Positions 32,601 through 42,323 are shown, counted from the first letter of the stretch. The stretch: 64,000 nucleotides of DNA from Culturomica sp. (GCA_031262745.1 JAISHE010000012.1:38706-102705); one strand, 5' to 3'. The notes: generated by a model not told the origin, from the sequence alone. A program made the numbers and translations.

Positions 32601-32742
32601 GATGTGTTTTGGTTTTGGCGAAGGAGCATCCTTGCGTTCTCCTATGGCACTTGCTGTTATAGGCGGTTTAATAACTGCTACTCTTCTAACTTTGATAGTT
32701 ATTCCCTGTGTTTATTTTGTGATAGATAAAAAATCCAAATAA
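29653..32742 (+). CDS. RND efflux transporter permease (AcrB family)
   Basis: KLGTDLFPDMKNPALYIDLQ...LGGLALGAGMLVDNAIVVTENIFR...LTIPLAFVGTIFTFLLTGSTLNMMAFIGIIMLAGIAVNSSIILVD. Confidence 0.96.
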   Translation: MNQIVKFAVKYPVTVLMLTLAICLLGMISYNKLGTDLFPDMKNPALYIDLQAGERPPEEMERQFVKNIEAIAARQDGVQNVYSESSVGYAQITVEYDWEQDMDAAYLDLQRSLATITANSEITSLNVMRYDANASPVMTIALRHKEIQDMNELRKIAENYMRNELVRLDGVADIQLNGQETAIVKVKTDPYLLEAYNLTVDAISNRIEELLQNVSGGTIVNEDIQYTIKGVNIVKNLEDISDVIVTFKDNSSAANTTTNNGTTATTTSSTKAPVYLKDVAIVELANQDPENIVRFNGTRSIGLSIYKENKYNTVKVVETINEKLNELRRSMPAYEFDVVSDQGTFIKSAVDEVKDSALMGIVLAVIIIYVFLRRINTTLIVSLSIPVSIIATFNLMYFSGLTLNIMTLGGLALGAGMLVDNAIVVTENIFRNLQNGMSPKEAAIKGTSEVGGAITSSTLTTIVVFLPIIYVHGAAGELFKEQAWVVTFSLISSLFVAILLLPMLASKFFKKTDKAVNAIQFKGYARFVGRLLKRRWTVIGSAIVLTVAAYFLLPLIGMEFMPRAESKEFNVMLSLKPGSRLQTTDYAAASVEAVLQDIAGDDLEWVYILSGPSNTENEVGKKAEDESRSQLKVKLRKESKTDAGELISKLIYNTNLPDDVEITYEKEQSALQSVLGTETAPVVVEIKGEELDVLERLSQEVKEKMTGIDGIYEIKTTMEKGAPEVDLSIDRLRSGIYGIDISGVAQQVCAKLEGKSAGSFDRGGEQVGIEIRVPEITFNELSDVEIVQGEKKYRLGEIAELSIVSAPKEIIRNNQSRIVQVTALLDSKLTLSKITPKIETVLSSVDFPSGYFAKITGEEEKRAESFGGLSFALLLSIILVYMVMAAQFESLRHPFTILLTIPLAFVGTIFTFLLTGSTLNMMAFIGIIMLAGIAVNSSIILVDRINQLKAEGLPLADAIQTASSQRIRPILMTALSTILALLPMCFGFGEGASLRSPMALAVIGGLITATLLTLIVIPCVYFVIDKKSK

Positions 32743-32747
32743 CCTTT

Positions 32748-35700
32748 ATGGAGAAATTGATAAACCGTAGAGTACTAATTTCCATGATTTTCATCGGCTT
32801 GACGCTGATGGGATATTTTTCTTATAGATTTCTTTCTATGGAATTGTATCCCAATGCGGAGTTACCGATGTTGAATGTGCAAATCACCGCTACTCAGGAG
32901 TTGGATCCTTCATACATTGAAACCAAAGCGGCTGCGCCGATGGAAGGCGTTATAAGTACTATCGAAGGTGTAGAAAAGCTGGAAACCCGTATTTCCACTC
33001 GTATGGCTTCAATTACGGTTACTTTCACAAAAGATACGGATATAAAATATGCTTTTCTCAAGTTAGATGAAAAGATAAAAACAGCTTCGACAACGCTTCC
33101 GGAGAAGTTTCGTGTTACTGTTAATAAGACTTCTACGGGAATGGTGAGTTCGCAATTTATGACGGTCTTCGTGCTCAGTAATGAAGATGTTGATTATGTT
33201 CGTAACATCACCGACAAGGATATTGCACCTGCGCTTGAAAATGTTGACGGAGTTGCAGGAGTGATGGTCATCGGAGGACGGCAGAAAAGCATAGAAATAA
33301 TTGTTGATAAGGAAAAATGTGAAGCACTCGGAATAAACCGTTCACAAATCAGTTCGCTTATTGCTTCAAATATGGAGAATAAGACGTTTGTGGGGCAGGT
33401 TTTCGATAATAATCAACGTTATTTTGTGAATATTACGGCAGAATATCTGAAAACGGATGATATAGGTAACATAGTTGTCGGTGAGGGACCTTTGTTGCTT
33501 AAAGATATTGCAGACATAAATTTCGGTGTAAAAGAAGAAGAATCATATTCGCGTGTTGACGGCAAAGAAGTGGTTACCTGTGTCATAGCTCGTTCACCTC
33601 AAGAAAATATAATACGGCTTTCCGAGCGCGTGAGAGCAGAAATTGACAAGCTTAACACGGAATTGGCATCAAAAGATGTGAAAATAGATGTGGATACCGA
33701 CATGGCTGAAACCATGAGCAGCAATTTGAATAAGATTGTAGACCTTGCAATAAGCGGTGCATTGCTCGCAATTTTTATTCTCTACCTTTTTCTGAGAAAT
33801 TTCCGTATTGTTTGCATAATTGCTTTTGCAATTCCGATTTCCGTATTTTCTGCGTTTTATCTTTTTTATCTTTCCGGAATTAGTATTAATACGCTCACAC
33901 TCACCGGTATCGCCTTAGCTATAGGTATGCTTCTTGACAATTCTATTGTGGTTATGGAGAATATTTTCAGGCTGCGTTCTGCCGGTATGTCGTCAAAAGA
34001 CGCCTCCGTGAAAGGTACAAAAGAAGTGTGGAAATCAATATTTGCTTCAACTTTAACTACAATTACGGTTTTTCTACCGTTTCTTTTTTCCGATAATTTC
34101 CTGTTGAAATTGATAGGTGAGCATGTAGGTATTTCAATCATATCAACGCTTGGAGTTTCGTTAATTGTAGCTTTAATGTTGATACCGATGGCTGTTAATT
34201 ATTTTATGAGTCGACATGATAAGGAAACGGTGAATTTGAGTACACTTTCTCCTTACAGCAGACCGGTGCAGGCATATCTGGCAATACTTAAAACGGCTCT
34301 CCGCAAGCCTGCACAGGTGGTGCTCGGTTCACTTTTGCTTTTCCTTATTTTGCTTGCATTGACACTTACTCTTTCGCTTAATACATTGAGAGATGTTGAA
34401 GCCGATACTTTTCAGGTTTATACCACATCTCCCGCCGGTTACACTCTTGAACGTACCGATGAGATGATTCGTCGTTACGAAGAAGAGTTGATGAAGATGG
34501 AGGAAATTGAGCGAATAACTTCAAAAGTTTATGCTACCGAAGCAAATGTAACGGTGAAACTCAAAGAGGATTTTGAAAAAATCAATAGAAAAGATTTATC
34601 TTCCTTGAAAAATACCGTTATAGGTACGGCTCGCTATTTAAGGATATACGATGTTAGTCTTGAAGCAAGATCAACCAGTGAAAATTTTCAGGGAGGAGGT
34701 GATAACGGTTTACTCGGTGGTGGCGGTGAACTTCTTAGGATGATGGGATTGGGTTCGCAAACGGAAAAGGTTGTGATCAAAGGACAAGACTTTAAAAGTA
34801 TGGAGAACCTTGCGGAATATATTCAATACCAACTGAGAGAATTAAGTAATATACGTAATGCCAACGTGAGTTCATCACGAGGTACGCCCGAAGCCCGTAT
34901 CATGTTTGATCAGTATCTGATGGGAATTAATGATGTTACTCCCATGAATGTTCTAACAGAACTTAACAACTTTGCTCCGGAGAATGTTACTAACATGCAG
35001 TACAAAGCCGGAGATGAAGAATACGACATTATAATCAAAGACAAGCAGGTTGTGGAAATAGGTGATGAGGAGGATAAGGAGGCTGTACGTACTTTGGACG
35101 AACTGCGCAACCTTGAAGTTGCAAATACTAATCGTTCAATGGTTGGTTTGCAGAATTTCAGTGGCATCAACCTCACTCGCGGCAAAGGTAGTATCACTCG
35201 CATAAATCAGGAGAAAGAGATAGAAGTTCGTTACAGTTTCAATTCCGAGATAAACGAATCGAAACAGTTTTTGACCGATGCACGCCGAGAAGTGGATGAT
35301 TTGATACAGTCGCTTGATGTTCCGGCAGGACTTGCCGTAGAGGTTGTTCACGAGGAGGATACTTATGGCGATTTCAGTTTTCTTTTTCTTGCGGCTCTAA
35401 TTATCATCTACATGATTTTGGCTTCGGTATTCGAATCGATGAGTGCGCCGATAGTGCTTATGTTTGCAATACCGCTTGCGGGCATAGGTTCGTTGCTTGC
35501 GCTGATGTTCACGGGCACTTCTTTGATGAACACAAATGTTCTGATCGGTTTCCTCATTCTCATTGGGATTGTTGTGAACAACAGTATAATTTTAATTGAT
35601 TATACATCGATTTTGCGTCGTCGTGGCTACCGCAAAGTGAGAGCTCTTATAACGGCAGGAATGTCGCGCTTGCGACCGATTTTGATAACAGCCATAACAA

Positions 35701-37493
35701 CTATTGTAGCAATGATACCGCTTGCGCTCGGTAAGGGCGAATACGTTTCGGGACTTGGTGCACCGTTTGCAATCACCGTTATCGGTGGTTTGGCGATGAG
35801 CACATTACTTACGCTTGTTGTTATACCCACACTTTATTCCGGTTTGGAAGATGCTCTTAAACGCTTGCGCACTCAGAGTATTACATTAAAAATCATTCAA
35901 TTCCTGTTGATGATTACTACTGCTACTTTGATATTTGTTTATATCGATGCTCTTTGGTGGAGAATAGCTTGCCTGATTTTGGCTGTGATACTTGTGCCGG
36001 CAGTTACATGGTTTGTCGACGGTAGTTTAAGGCGTGCAAGTAGCGGTATAATTCCGGAAGATGAAGAAATAGAGATACGTATAGAAAATCTTGTGAAAAT
36101 TTACGGTCGTCCGTCGGAATTTGCACGCGAATGGATTTCCGGTAAACGCATTAGAGAGCGTTTGGGTATCAAAGATGAATATAAACGTCCGCAAGATTTG
36201 TTAGTTCTTCTTTGGCTTTTGCCGCTCACTATCGGTTTTTATTACTTCGGATATTTTTATCAAACAATTGCTTTTTGGGCTATCGTAGGAGTAGTGTCGG
36301 CATGGTTATGTACAATTAAAGTGCTTACGATTTTTATGAATTTCGCACAATGGCACAGGAAAACTTTCTGGCTTAAAACGATCTACGTCATTTGGTTTGC
36401 TATATATTACATATTGCCGTTTATGACGATTGTGTGGGCTATGATGAAATTCCTGAGCGGAATGGCGGTGATACTTGGTTTGTTGTGGTATCTCGGCATT
36501 TTGGTGAAGCATCTTTCCGACAAAATACACAAGCGCAATATAAATATTGACCTCATTGACGGTGATTTTAGAATGTTGCGTAAAGCTTTCTACCGCTTTG
36601 CAACCAAAGTGCCGCTCATAGGCTACCGCAAGCAACCGTTTAAAGCTCTTAACGCTGTTTCAATGGAAATACGGACGGGAATGTTCGGATTGTTGGGACC
36701 TAACGGAGCAGGAAAGACAACACTTATGCGAATAATATGCGGTGTTTTTGAACAAAGTTACGGCAAGATATTTGTTAACGGCATAGACACTCAAAAGAAA
36801 CGTGAGGAATTGCAGGGATTAATCGGTTACCTGCCTCAAGAGTTCGGTACCTACGAAAATCTTACCTCATGGGAATTTCTTGAATATCAAGCACTATTAA
36901 AAGGTATCACGAATAAAGAAACAAGGCATGCACGCATTAAAGAAGTGCTCGAAGCGGTGCACCTATACGAAAACAAGGATAAGAAAATCGGAGGTTTCTC
37001 AGGAGGTATGAAACAACGCATAGGAATAGCACAGACTTTGCTTAACCTGCCGCGTATATTGGTTGTGGACGAACCTACGGCAGGTTTGGATCCGCGTGAA
37101 AGGATCCGTTTCCGCAACCTACTCGTGGAACTTTCACGTAGTCGCATTGTGATATTCTCAACGCATATTATAGAAGATATTTCAAGTTCATGTAATCAGG
37201 TAGCAGTTATTGATAAAGGTAGTGTTAAATATTTCGGCACTCCTTACGAAATGGTTAATATAGCCAAAGATGTTATATGGGTATTTGAAGTAAGTCCGCA
37301 GGAATTTGAGGAACTTTCGTCGCAACTTTTGATTGTTCACCATATTCGTATAGGCGACGTTATACGCGTGCGTTGTTTGTCGGAACAGAAGCCTTTACCG
37401 CAGGCACAACGTGCTAATCCGCTCTTGGAAGATTCTTATTTATGGCTTTTGCGTTCCGTGAAATTGGAAAATAATGAAGAAATAATCACCTGA
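32748..37493 (+). CDS. RND efflux permease fused to C-terminal ABC transporter ATPase domain
   Basis: N-terminal RND (ALAIGMLLDNSIVVMENIFR, NVLIGFLILIGIVVNNSIILIDY) continuous with ABC ATPase ([19 protein letters not shown]...FSGGMKQRIGIAQTLL...VDEPTAGLDPRERIRFR) in one 1581-aa ORF. Confidence 0.93.
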   Translation: MEKLINRRVLISMIFIGLTLMGYFSYRFLSMELYPNAELPMLNVQITATQELDPSYIETKAAAPMEGVISTIEGVEKLETRISTRMASITVTFTKDTDIKYAFLKLDEKIKTASTTLPEKFRVTVNKTSTGMVSSQFMTVFVLSNEDVDYVRNITDKDIAPALENVDGVAGVMVIGGRQKSIEIIVDKEKCEALGINRSQISSLIASNMENKTFVGQVFDNNQRYFVNITAEYLKTDDIGNIVVGEGPLLLKDIADINFGVKEEESYSRVDGKEVVTCVIARSPQENIIRLSERVRAEIDKLNTELASKDVKIDVDTDMAETMSSNLNKIVDLAISGALLAIFILYLFLRNFRIVCIIAFAIPISVFSAFYLFYLSGISINTLTLTGIALAIGMLLDNSIVVMENIFRLRSAGMSSKDASVKGTKEVWKSIFASTLTTITVFLPFLFSDNFLLKLIGEHVGISIISTLGVSLIVALMLIPMAVNYFMSRHDKETVNLSTLSPYSRPVQAYLAILKTALRKPAQVVLGSLLLFLILLALTLTLSLNTLRDVEADTFQVYTTSPAGYTLERTDEMIRRYEEELMKMEEIERITSKVYATEANVTVKLKEDFEKINRKDLSSLKNTVIGTARYLRIYDVSLEARSTSENFQGGGDNGLLGGGGELLRMMGLGSQTEKVVIKGQDFKSMENLAEYIQYQLRELSNIRNANVSSSRGTPEARIMFDQYLMGINDVTPMNVLTELNNFAPENVTNMQYKAGDEEYDIIIKDKQVVEIGDEEDKEAVRTLDELRNLEVANTNRSMVGLQNFSGINLTRGKGSITRINQEKEIEVRYSFNSEINESKQFLTDARREVDDLIQSLDVPAGLAVEVVHEEDTYGDFSFLFLAALIIIYMILASVFESMSAPIVLMFAIPLAGIGSLLALMFTGTSLMNTNVLIGFLILIGIVVNNSIILIDYTSILRRRGYRKVRALITAGMSRLRPILITAITTIVAMIPLALGKGEYVSGLGAPFAITVIGGLAMSTLLTLVVIPTLYSGLEDALKRLRTQSITLKIIQFLLMITTATLIFVYIDALWWRIACLILAVILVPAVTWFVDGSLRRASSGIIPEDEEIEIRIENLVKIYGRPSEFAREWISGKRIRERLGIKDEYKRPQDLLVLLWLLPLTIGFYYFGYFYQTIAFWAIVGVVSAWLCTIKVLTIFMNFAQWHRKTFWLKTIYVIWFAIYYILPFMTIVWAMMKFLSGMAVILGLLWYLGILVKHLSDKIHKRNINIDLIDGDFRMLRKAFYRFATKVPLIGYRKQPFKALNAVSMEIRTGMFGLLGPNGAGKTTLMRIICGVFEQSYGKIFVNGIDTQKKREELQGLIGYLPQEFGTYENLTSWEFLEYQALLKGITNKETRHARIKEVLEAVHLYENKDKKIGGFSGGMKQRIGIAQTLLNLPRILVVDEPTAGLDPRERIRFRNLLVELSRSRIVIFSTHIIEDISSSCNQVAVIDKGSVKYFGTPYEMVNIAKDVIWVFEVSPQEFEELSSQLLIVHHIRIGDVIRVRCLSEQKPLPQAQRANPLLEDSYLWLLRSVKLENNEEIIT

Positions 37494-37498
37494 TAGGC

Positions 37499-38200
37499 AT
37501 GAAACAGTTTTTATCCAATATATTGAAACTCACTCAATACAACATCAAGATAATCTTCGGTAATAAATTTATCTACTTTGTTTTGAGTGCTGTAGTATTG
37601 TTCGTTATAACTTCAATATTGAATTTGATGTCTAATAACGAGTTTATGGAATCCACAGCCTATAACGTTTTGCTTGTTCCCTCAATATTGATAATTTTTT
37701 ATCCTATGTGTTTCGGCATACAAAACGATCAGGATGCTAAGATTATAGAAATAATTTTCGGGATACCGAACTACCGTTATAAAGTGTGGCTTTTTCGTTT
37801 GCTCATTGCTTACGTGATTTGTTTTGTGATTACATTCTTTCTCGCTGCTTTGACAAATTGGTTATTAGTGGAGATATCCGTTACGGAACTAACGTTGCAG
37901 GTGATGGTGCCGGCTTTTTTGATCGGTACGCTTTCGTTTATGTTTAGCACCATTGTTCGCAACGGTAGTGGTACTGCCGTGATAATAATTATTATAGGAT
38001 TAGTATTCTTTATTTGGAGTGCTTTTTTGGCAACAAGCAAATGGAATATCTTTATAAATCCGTTTGACTTACCTTCTAATATGAACCCGATTCTTTTTAA
38101 AAGTTTACTTGTAGATAATCGTTTGATAATGCTCACGGCATCGGTTATAGCCATGTTAATCGGTCTCTACAAAACACAAGAACGGGAGAAATATATTTGA
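37499..38200 (+). CDS. Putative ABC-2-type membrane permease
   Basis: 233-aa protein with ~6 predicted TM helices directly after the RND-ABC fusion. Confidence 0.65.
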   Translation: MKQFLSNILKLTQYNIKIIFGNKFIYFVLSAVVLFVITSILNLMSNNEFMESTAYNVLLVPSILIIFYPMCFGIQNDQDAKIIEIIFGIPNYRYKVWLFRLLIAYVICFVITFFLAALTNWLLVEISVTELTLQVMVPAFLIGTLSFMFSTIVRNGSGTAVIIIIIGLVFFIWSAFLATSKWNIFINPFDLPSNMNPILFKSLLVDNRLIMLTASVIAMLIGLYKTQEREKYI

Positions 38201-38214
38201 GTTTTATGTAAGGT

Positions 38215-39150
38215 TTATTTTTGGAATGAATCTTCTATCGGATTTAGTCGTCCCACCATGATTCCGGTTTGGGTGGAATTTCGGAGGAGATAATTTTCAA
38301 GAGTTTCGGAAGAGATAACAACCTTTTTCTCACGTGATGAAGCATGCATTAAAAACAGTTTTCCATTCTTGCGATAAGCGATACCGACATGACTTGTGTC
38401 AAGACCTTTTAAATTAGTTGTGATTAAAATAATATCTCCGGATTTAATCAGATAATCATATTTTTCAAGCTTGTTTTTGGGAATATAAAAATGTTTTCTC
38501 GCATTGTTCTCATTTTCAATTTTCTTCATTTTCTTTTGCAATGCGGGAGATGATTTTAATGCCGAATAACTCTCCGGATGAGTGGTCATGTAATAAACCT
38601 TATCCTTATATACAACATCCTTAGGTGTGATATTTTTAACAATGGAACGTTTGTTCATGTCGTGCAACCAATCGGAAGAATAATGCAGGCGGGAAGTGTA
38701 GTCAATGATCTTGCCGTTGCGGTAGCGTATTTTAACAATATTACGGATAAAATCTTCTATTGAAGAAGAATTGTAATGATTTAAAAAAGAAAGTGCGATC
38801 ACGGTTTCTACGAATGTAACACAATCCAAACCGGAAAGATCTATTACCGGAGATTCTTTGTTTTCAGCACCATTGAGAGTGCCGCCGATATAAGGTGTAT
38901 TAAGGAAAAAGCTACCGATAACCGGAACTCTTGCGCTCACCGGAAGACTTTTTAAGTTATTGTCTTCGGCATATTTCCAAAATCTTTCAAACACTGCACT
39001 ATCCTGAGGAGATATGTTCACAGCTTGTGCAACAACAGAGCAAATAAGTAAATATATCAACAATAAAGTGCGCATACGAGGGAAATTAGATAGCTGCCGT
39101 AAACTGTTGCAAAAAACGAATATCGTTTTCAAAAAACAATCGCAGATCAC
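38215..39150 (-). CDS. DUF1460 family (N-acetylmuramoyl-L-alanine amidase-like) exported protein; start probably 39075
   Basis: DLSGLDCVTFVETVIALSFL...GDIILITTNLKGLDTSHVGIAYRKNGKLFLMHASS; signal peptide MRTLLLIYLLICSVVAQA. Confidence 0.85.
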   Translation of the reverse strand: MICDCFLKTIFVFCNSLRQLSNFPRMRTLLLIYLLICSVVAQAVNISPQDSAVFERFWKYAEDNNLKSLPVSARVPVIGSFFLNTPYIGGTLNGAENKESPVIDLSGLDCVTFVETVIALSFLNHYNSSSIEDFIRNIVKIRYRNGKIIDYTSRLHYSSDWLHDMNKRSIVKNITPKDVVYKDKVYYMTTHPESYSALKSSPALQKKMKKIENENNARKHFYIPKNKLEKYDYLIKSGDIILITTNLKGLDTSHVGIAYRKNGKLFLMHASSREKKVVISSETLENYLLRNSTQTGIMVGRLNPIEDSFQK

Positions 39151-40105
39151 GTACTCCGTATTTCAGCATTGTTATGCGTTCAATGCCCATACCGAGCGCA
39201 AAACCGGAGTATTTATTTTTGTCGATACCGTTGAGTTCAAGTACATTAGGATGCACCATCCCGCAACCCATTATTTCCAGCCAGCCGGTGTGTTTGCATA
39301 CGTTGCAACCTTTGCCTTTGCACAATGAGCAAGTTACGTCCATTTCGGCAGATGGTTCGGTGAAAGGGAAAAATGACGGACGAAGGCGTACTTCCGTGTC
39401 CTGACCGAAAAACTCTTTTGCAAAGTATGAAAGTGTCTGTTTTAAATCTGCAAAAGAAACATTTTCATCTATGTATAAAGCCTCAATCTGGTGAAAAATA
39501 CAGTGAGCACGTGCAGAAATTGCTTCATTTCGGAAAACTCTGCCGGGCGTAACCACACGAATAGGCAAGTCATAACTTTCCATGTCGCGCACCTGTGTTG
39601 AGGAAGTGTGGGTATGCAATAGAATATCAGGGTTTTTACTTATAAAAAAAGTGTCCTGCATATCGCGGGCGGGATGTTCTTCTGCAAAATTCAAAGCCGA
39701 AAAATTATGCCAATCATCTTCAATTTCAGGTCCTTCCGAGATAACAAATCCCAAGCGGTCGAAAATAGAAAGAATCTCATTTCTCACAATCGAAAGCGGA
39801 TGACGACTTCCCAATTGTTCGGGATCACCCGGAAGAGTGAGGTCTATACCTGATTGTTCGGTAGTAACGTTTTGAGCAGCTTCCTTTAATTCGTTTACCT
39901 TGTTCAAAGCAGTTTCTTTTAATTGATTCAAAGATTGACCTATGGCTTTCTTTTGTTCAACGGGAACGTTTTTGAAATCTTCAAATAAAGCTGCAATTGT
40001 ACCTTTTTTACTGAGGTGTTTAATACGAAATTCTTCAATAAGGGCAGGGTCTGTTGATGAGAAATTACCAATTTCGGTCATCAGTTGCTTTATGTTATCT
40101 AACAT
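39086..40105 (-). CDS. pheS: Phenylalanine--tRNA ligase alpha subunit
   Basis: HPLSIVRNEILSIFDRLGFVISEGPEIEDDWHNFSALNFAEEHPARDMQDTFF...GCGMVHPNVL...FALGMGIERITMLKYGVRDLRLFFENDIRFL. Confidence 0.97.
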   Translation of the reverse strand: MLDNIKQLMTEIGNFSSTDPALIEEFRIKHLSKKGTIAALFEDFKNVPVEQKKAIGQSLNQLKETALNKVNELKEAAQNVTTEQSGIDLTLPGDPEQLGSRHPLSIVRNEILSIFDRLGFVISEGPEIEDDWHNFSALNFAEEHPARDMQDTFFISKNPDILLHTHTSSTQVRDMESYDLPIRVVTPGRVFRNEAISARAHCIFHQIEALYIDENVSFADLKQTLSYFAKEFFGQDTEVRLRPSFFPFTEPSAEMDVTCSLCKGKGCNVCKHTGWLEIMGCGMVHPNVLELNGIDKNKYSGFALGMGIERITMLKYGVRDLRLFFENDIRFLQQFTAAI

Positions 40106-40150
40106 CTTGAAAAGTATACTTAGTTTAAAGTGTTACAAAAGTAGTTATTT

Positions 40151-40549
40151 TCACAAAGACTTTTTTCTTGTGAGTTTGTTTTTTATGTTTTTAGCAATAG
40201 GGTAGGCTAAACAACCGACTATTGCACCGAGAAAATCAGCGATTAAATCGTAGATGTCTCCGCTACGTTTGAAATAATGTTCTTGCAGTATTTCCAAGAC
40301 ACCGCCGTAGATAAATGCCACCGCCACCGCTGTTACGTAGATTACACTTTGCCTCCATTTGGTTTGATATTCAAATTCATTGCAAAGCAAAAGTGCCATC
40401 ACAAAAAACATACCGAAGTGAACAATTTTGTCAAAGTGAGGGATAAGAGATATTTGGGGCACATCACGAGCAGGAACAGTGGTAAGCACAAATATCACTA
40501 TAGCCCACAAAATGTTTCTTGTTAACAATATGACGGTTATTTTTTTCAT
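40151..40549 (-). CDS. VanZ-like family protein
   Basis: FDKIVHFGMFFVMALLL...YGGVLEILQEHYFKRSGDIYDLIADFLGAIVG. Confidence 0.85.
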   Translation of the reverse strand: MKKITVILLTRNILWAIVIFVLTTVPARDVPQISLIPHFDKIVHFGMFFVMALLLCNEFEYQTKWRQSVIYVTAVAVAFIYGGVLEILQEHYFKRSGDIYDLIADFLGAIVGCLAYPIAKNIKNKLTRKKSL

Positions 40550-41760
40550 AATCCTTCTGACAAACGGTTTACTAAATATTTTACGGGGAAATACGATGCG
40601 GCAAATCCGATTACTAAAACCGATAAGAATACGACTACAACATCGGTGATGAGTATTTCAACCGGATATGCGGCAATGAGATAAGTGCCGTTACCTAATT
40701 GTAAAAAGCCGTATTCCTGTTGCAACCAACAAATGGAAACACCGATAATTAAACCTACAAGTCCTCCCAGAATTGTTATCAAATTGCCTTCCGTGCGAAA
40801 AATGGAAATGATATGACTTTTCGACATACCCAAAGCCTGATATATTTTCAAGTCCTCACGTTTATCGAAAATCAACATTGAAATGGAACCTATAATATTA
40901 AACGAAGCAATTAAAAGAATGAATGTAAGTATTAGGAAGATGACCAATTTTTCGGATTTCATCATGGCATAAAAAGAACGATTAAGTTCGTATTTGTCAA
41001 CAACCTTGTAAGTATCGCTCAGAGCGTTTTCAAGAGTTGTTTTAACGTTTTTCATGTCGTTGACATCTTCAAGACGAATTTCTATTTTTGAAATCTCATC
41101 ACCTGTTCTAAAAAGTTTGCGTGCAAAGTCGATATGTGTTATAAGTAATTTTTCGTCAATTTCGTTTTGAGTGGAAAGGAAACCGGCAGGATAGAGATAT
41201 TCTGTGTAAAGAGCAGAGGCACTCATGGCTGATGAAGCTTGCTTGTTGGGATAATAGAGTTGCATCGGAGTGAGAAAATTCAGACCGATGCCAAGTTCCG
41301 CTGCAACACCGTAGCCGGTTACTCCATAGAAAATGTCGCCTTTTTTCAGGTTAAAATTACCTTGTACTATGCTTTCTCCTATGCCTGTTTTTTCTGCATA
41401 ATCATCGGTTACACCTTTTAGTCTCACCGGTTTTAAACGGTTTTCATATTTCAGCAGAGCATTTTCTTCAACCACCGAATAAAAGTAATCAATACGTTTC
41501 TCTTGTTGCAGGATTTTATACACTTCATCGTCAAAAACGGCAAATTTACCATTAACCGGTGCCACCGTCAAATCGGGAGTTAAACTGCTCATTGAACTTT
41601 GCAGAAACAGATCAATGCCGTTGAAAACGGAAAGGATTGTAATCAATGCAGCTGTTCCGACAGCAACACCAACAACGCTGATAGTTGAAATGATATTGAT
41701 TGCATTTCGCTTTTTCTTTGAAAACAAATAACGTTTGGCTACAAATAACGGCAGACGCAT
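40546..41760 (-). CDS. ABC transporter permease, LolC/LolE (FtsX-like) family
   Basis: VAKRYLFSKKKRNAINIISTISVVGVAVGTAALITILSVFNG...IFDKREDLKIYQALGMSKSHI. Confidence 0.93.
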   Translation of the reverse strand: MRLPLFVAKRYLFSKKKRNAINIISTISVVGVAVGTAALITILSVFNGIDLFLQSSMSSLTPDLTVAPVNGKFAVFDDEVYKILQQEKRIDYFYSVVEENALLKYENRLKPVRLKGVTDDYAEKTGIGESIVQGNFNLKKGDIFYGVTGYGVAAELGIGLNFLTPMQLYYPNKQASSAMSASALYTEYLYPAGFLSTQNEIDEKLLITHIDFARKLFRTGDEISKIEIRLEDVNDMKNVKTTLENALSDTYKVVDKYELNRSFYAMMKSEKLVIFLILTFILLIASFNIIGSISMLIFDKREDLKIYQALGMSKSHIISIFRTEGNLITILGGLVGLIIGVSICWLQQEYGFLQLGNGTYLIAAYPVEILITDVVVVFLSVLVIGFAASYFPVKYLVNRLSEGL

Positions 41761-41764
41761 GAGA

Positions 41765-42100
41765 TTACTTTAAAAGTTCGTCTATTTTGTTAATATAATC
41801 CAAACTGTCATCAATGAAGAAACGCAATTCGGGTATTATTCGCATTTGTTTTCCCACTCTTTTGCCAAGCATGTAGCGGATGTTTTTATTAAACTTTTCT
41901 AACGATGCCATCGTTCCTTCCGCCTTGGAAGAAGGGAAAATACTGAGGTAAACTTTGGCATAAGAAAGATCGGGACTGACTCTAACCGTTGTAACGGACA
42001 ACATACTGCCCACCGTATATTCTTTACATTCATTTCCGAACAGATCACTCAATTCCTTTTGTATCAGCCGTGAAACTTTGTTTTGTCTAATCGAATCCAT
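41765..42100 (-). CDS. rbfA: 30S ribosome-binding factor A
   Basis: RQNKVSRLIQKELSDLF...TVGSMLSVTTVRVSPDLSYAKVYLSIF...GKQMRIIPELRFFIDDSLDYINKIDELL. Confidence 0.95.
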   Translation of the reverse strand: MDSIRQNKVSRLIQKELSDLFGNECKEYTVGSMLSVTTVRVSPDLSYAKVYLSIFPSSKAEGTMASLEKFNKNIRYMLGKRVGKQMRIIPELRFFIDDSLDYINKIDELLK

Positions 42101-42150
42101 ACTCGCAAAATTTTTTCAGCGCAAAGATACTATAATAAATCCATTTTTAT

Positions 42151-42158
42151 TACATTTG
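42151..42158 (+). promoter_or_regulatory. Bacteroidota -7 promoter element (TACATTTG) upstream of tRNA-Pro
   Basis: TAnnTTTG match ~24 bp before the tRNA 5' end. Confidence 0.4.
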
Positions 42159-42181
42159 CAGCCTCATTGAGTTGCGATGAA

Positions 42182-42254
42182 CGAGATGTAGCGCAGTTGG
42201 TAGCGCGCCACGTTCGGGACGTGGAGGCCGCTGGTTCAAGTCCAGTCATCTCGA
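42182..42254 (+). tRNA. tRNA-Pro (anticodon CGG)
   Basis: Acceptor CGAGATG/CATCTCG, anticodon arm CCACG-TTCGGGA-CGTGG, T-arm GCTGG-TTCAAGT-CCAGT. Confidence 0.95.
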
Positions 42255-42323
42255 CAATTAATATGTGGCTTCGATGGCAAAGTTTGTCGAAGCCATTTTT
42301 ATTTACGGTTAATTGTTTTTGAA

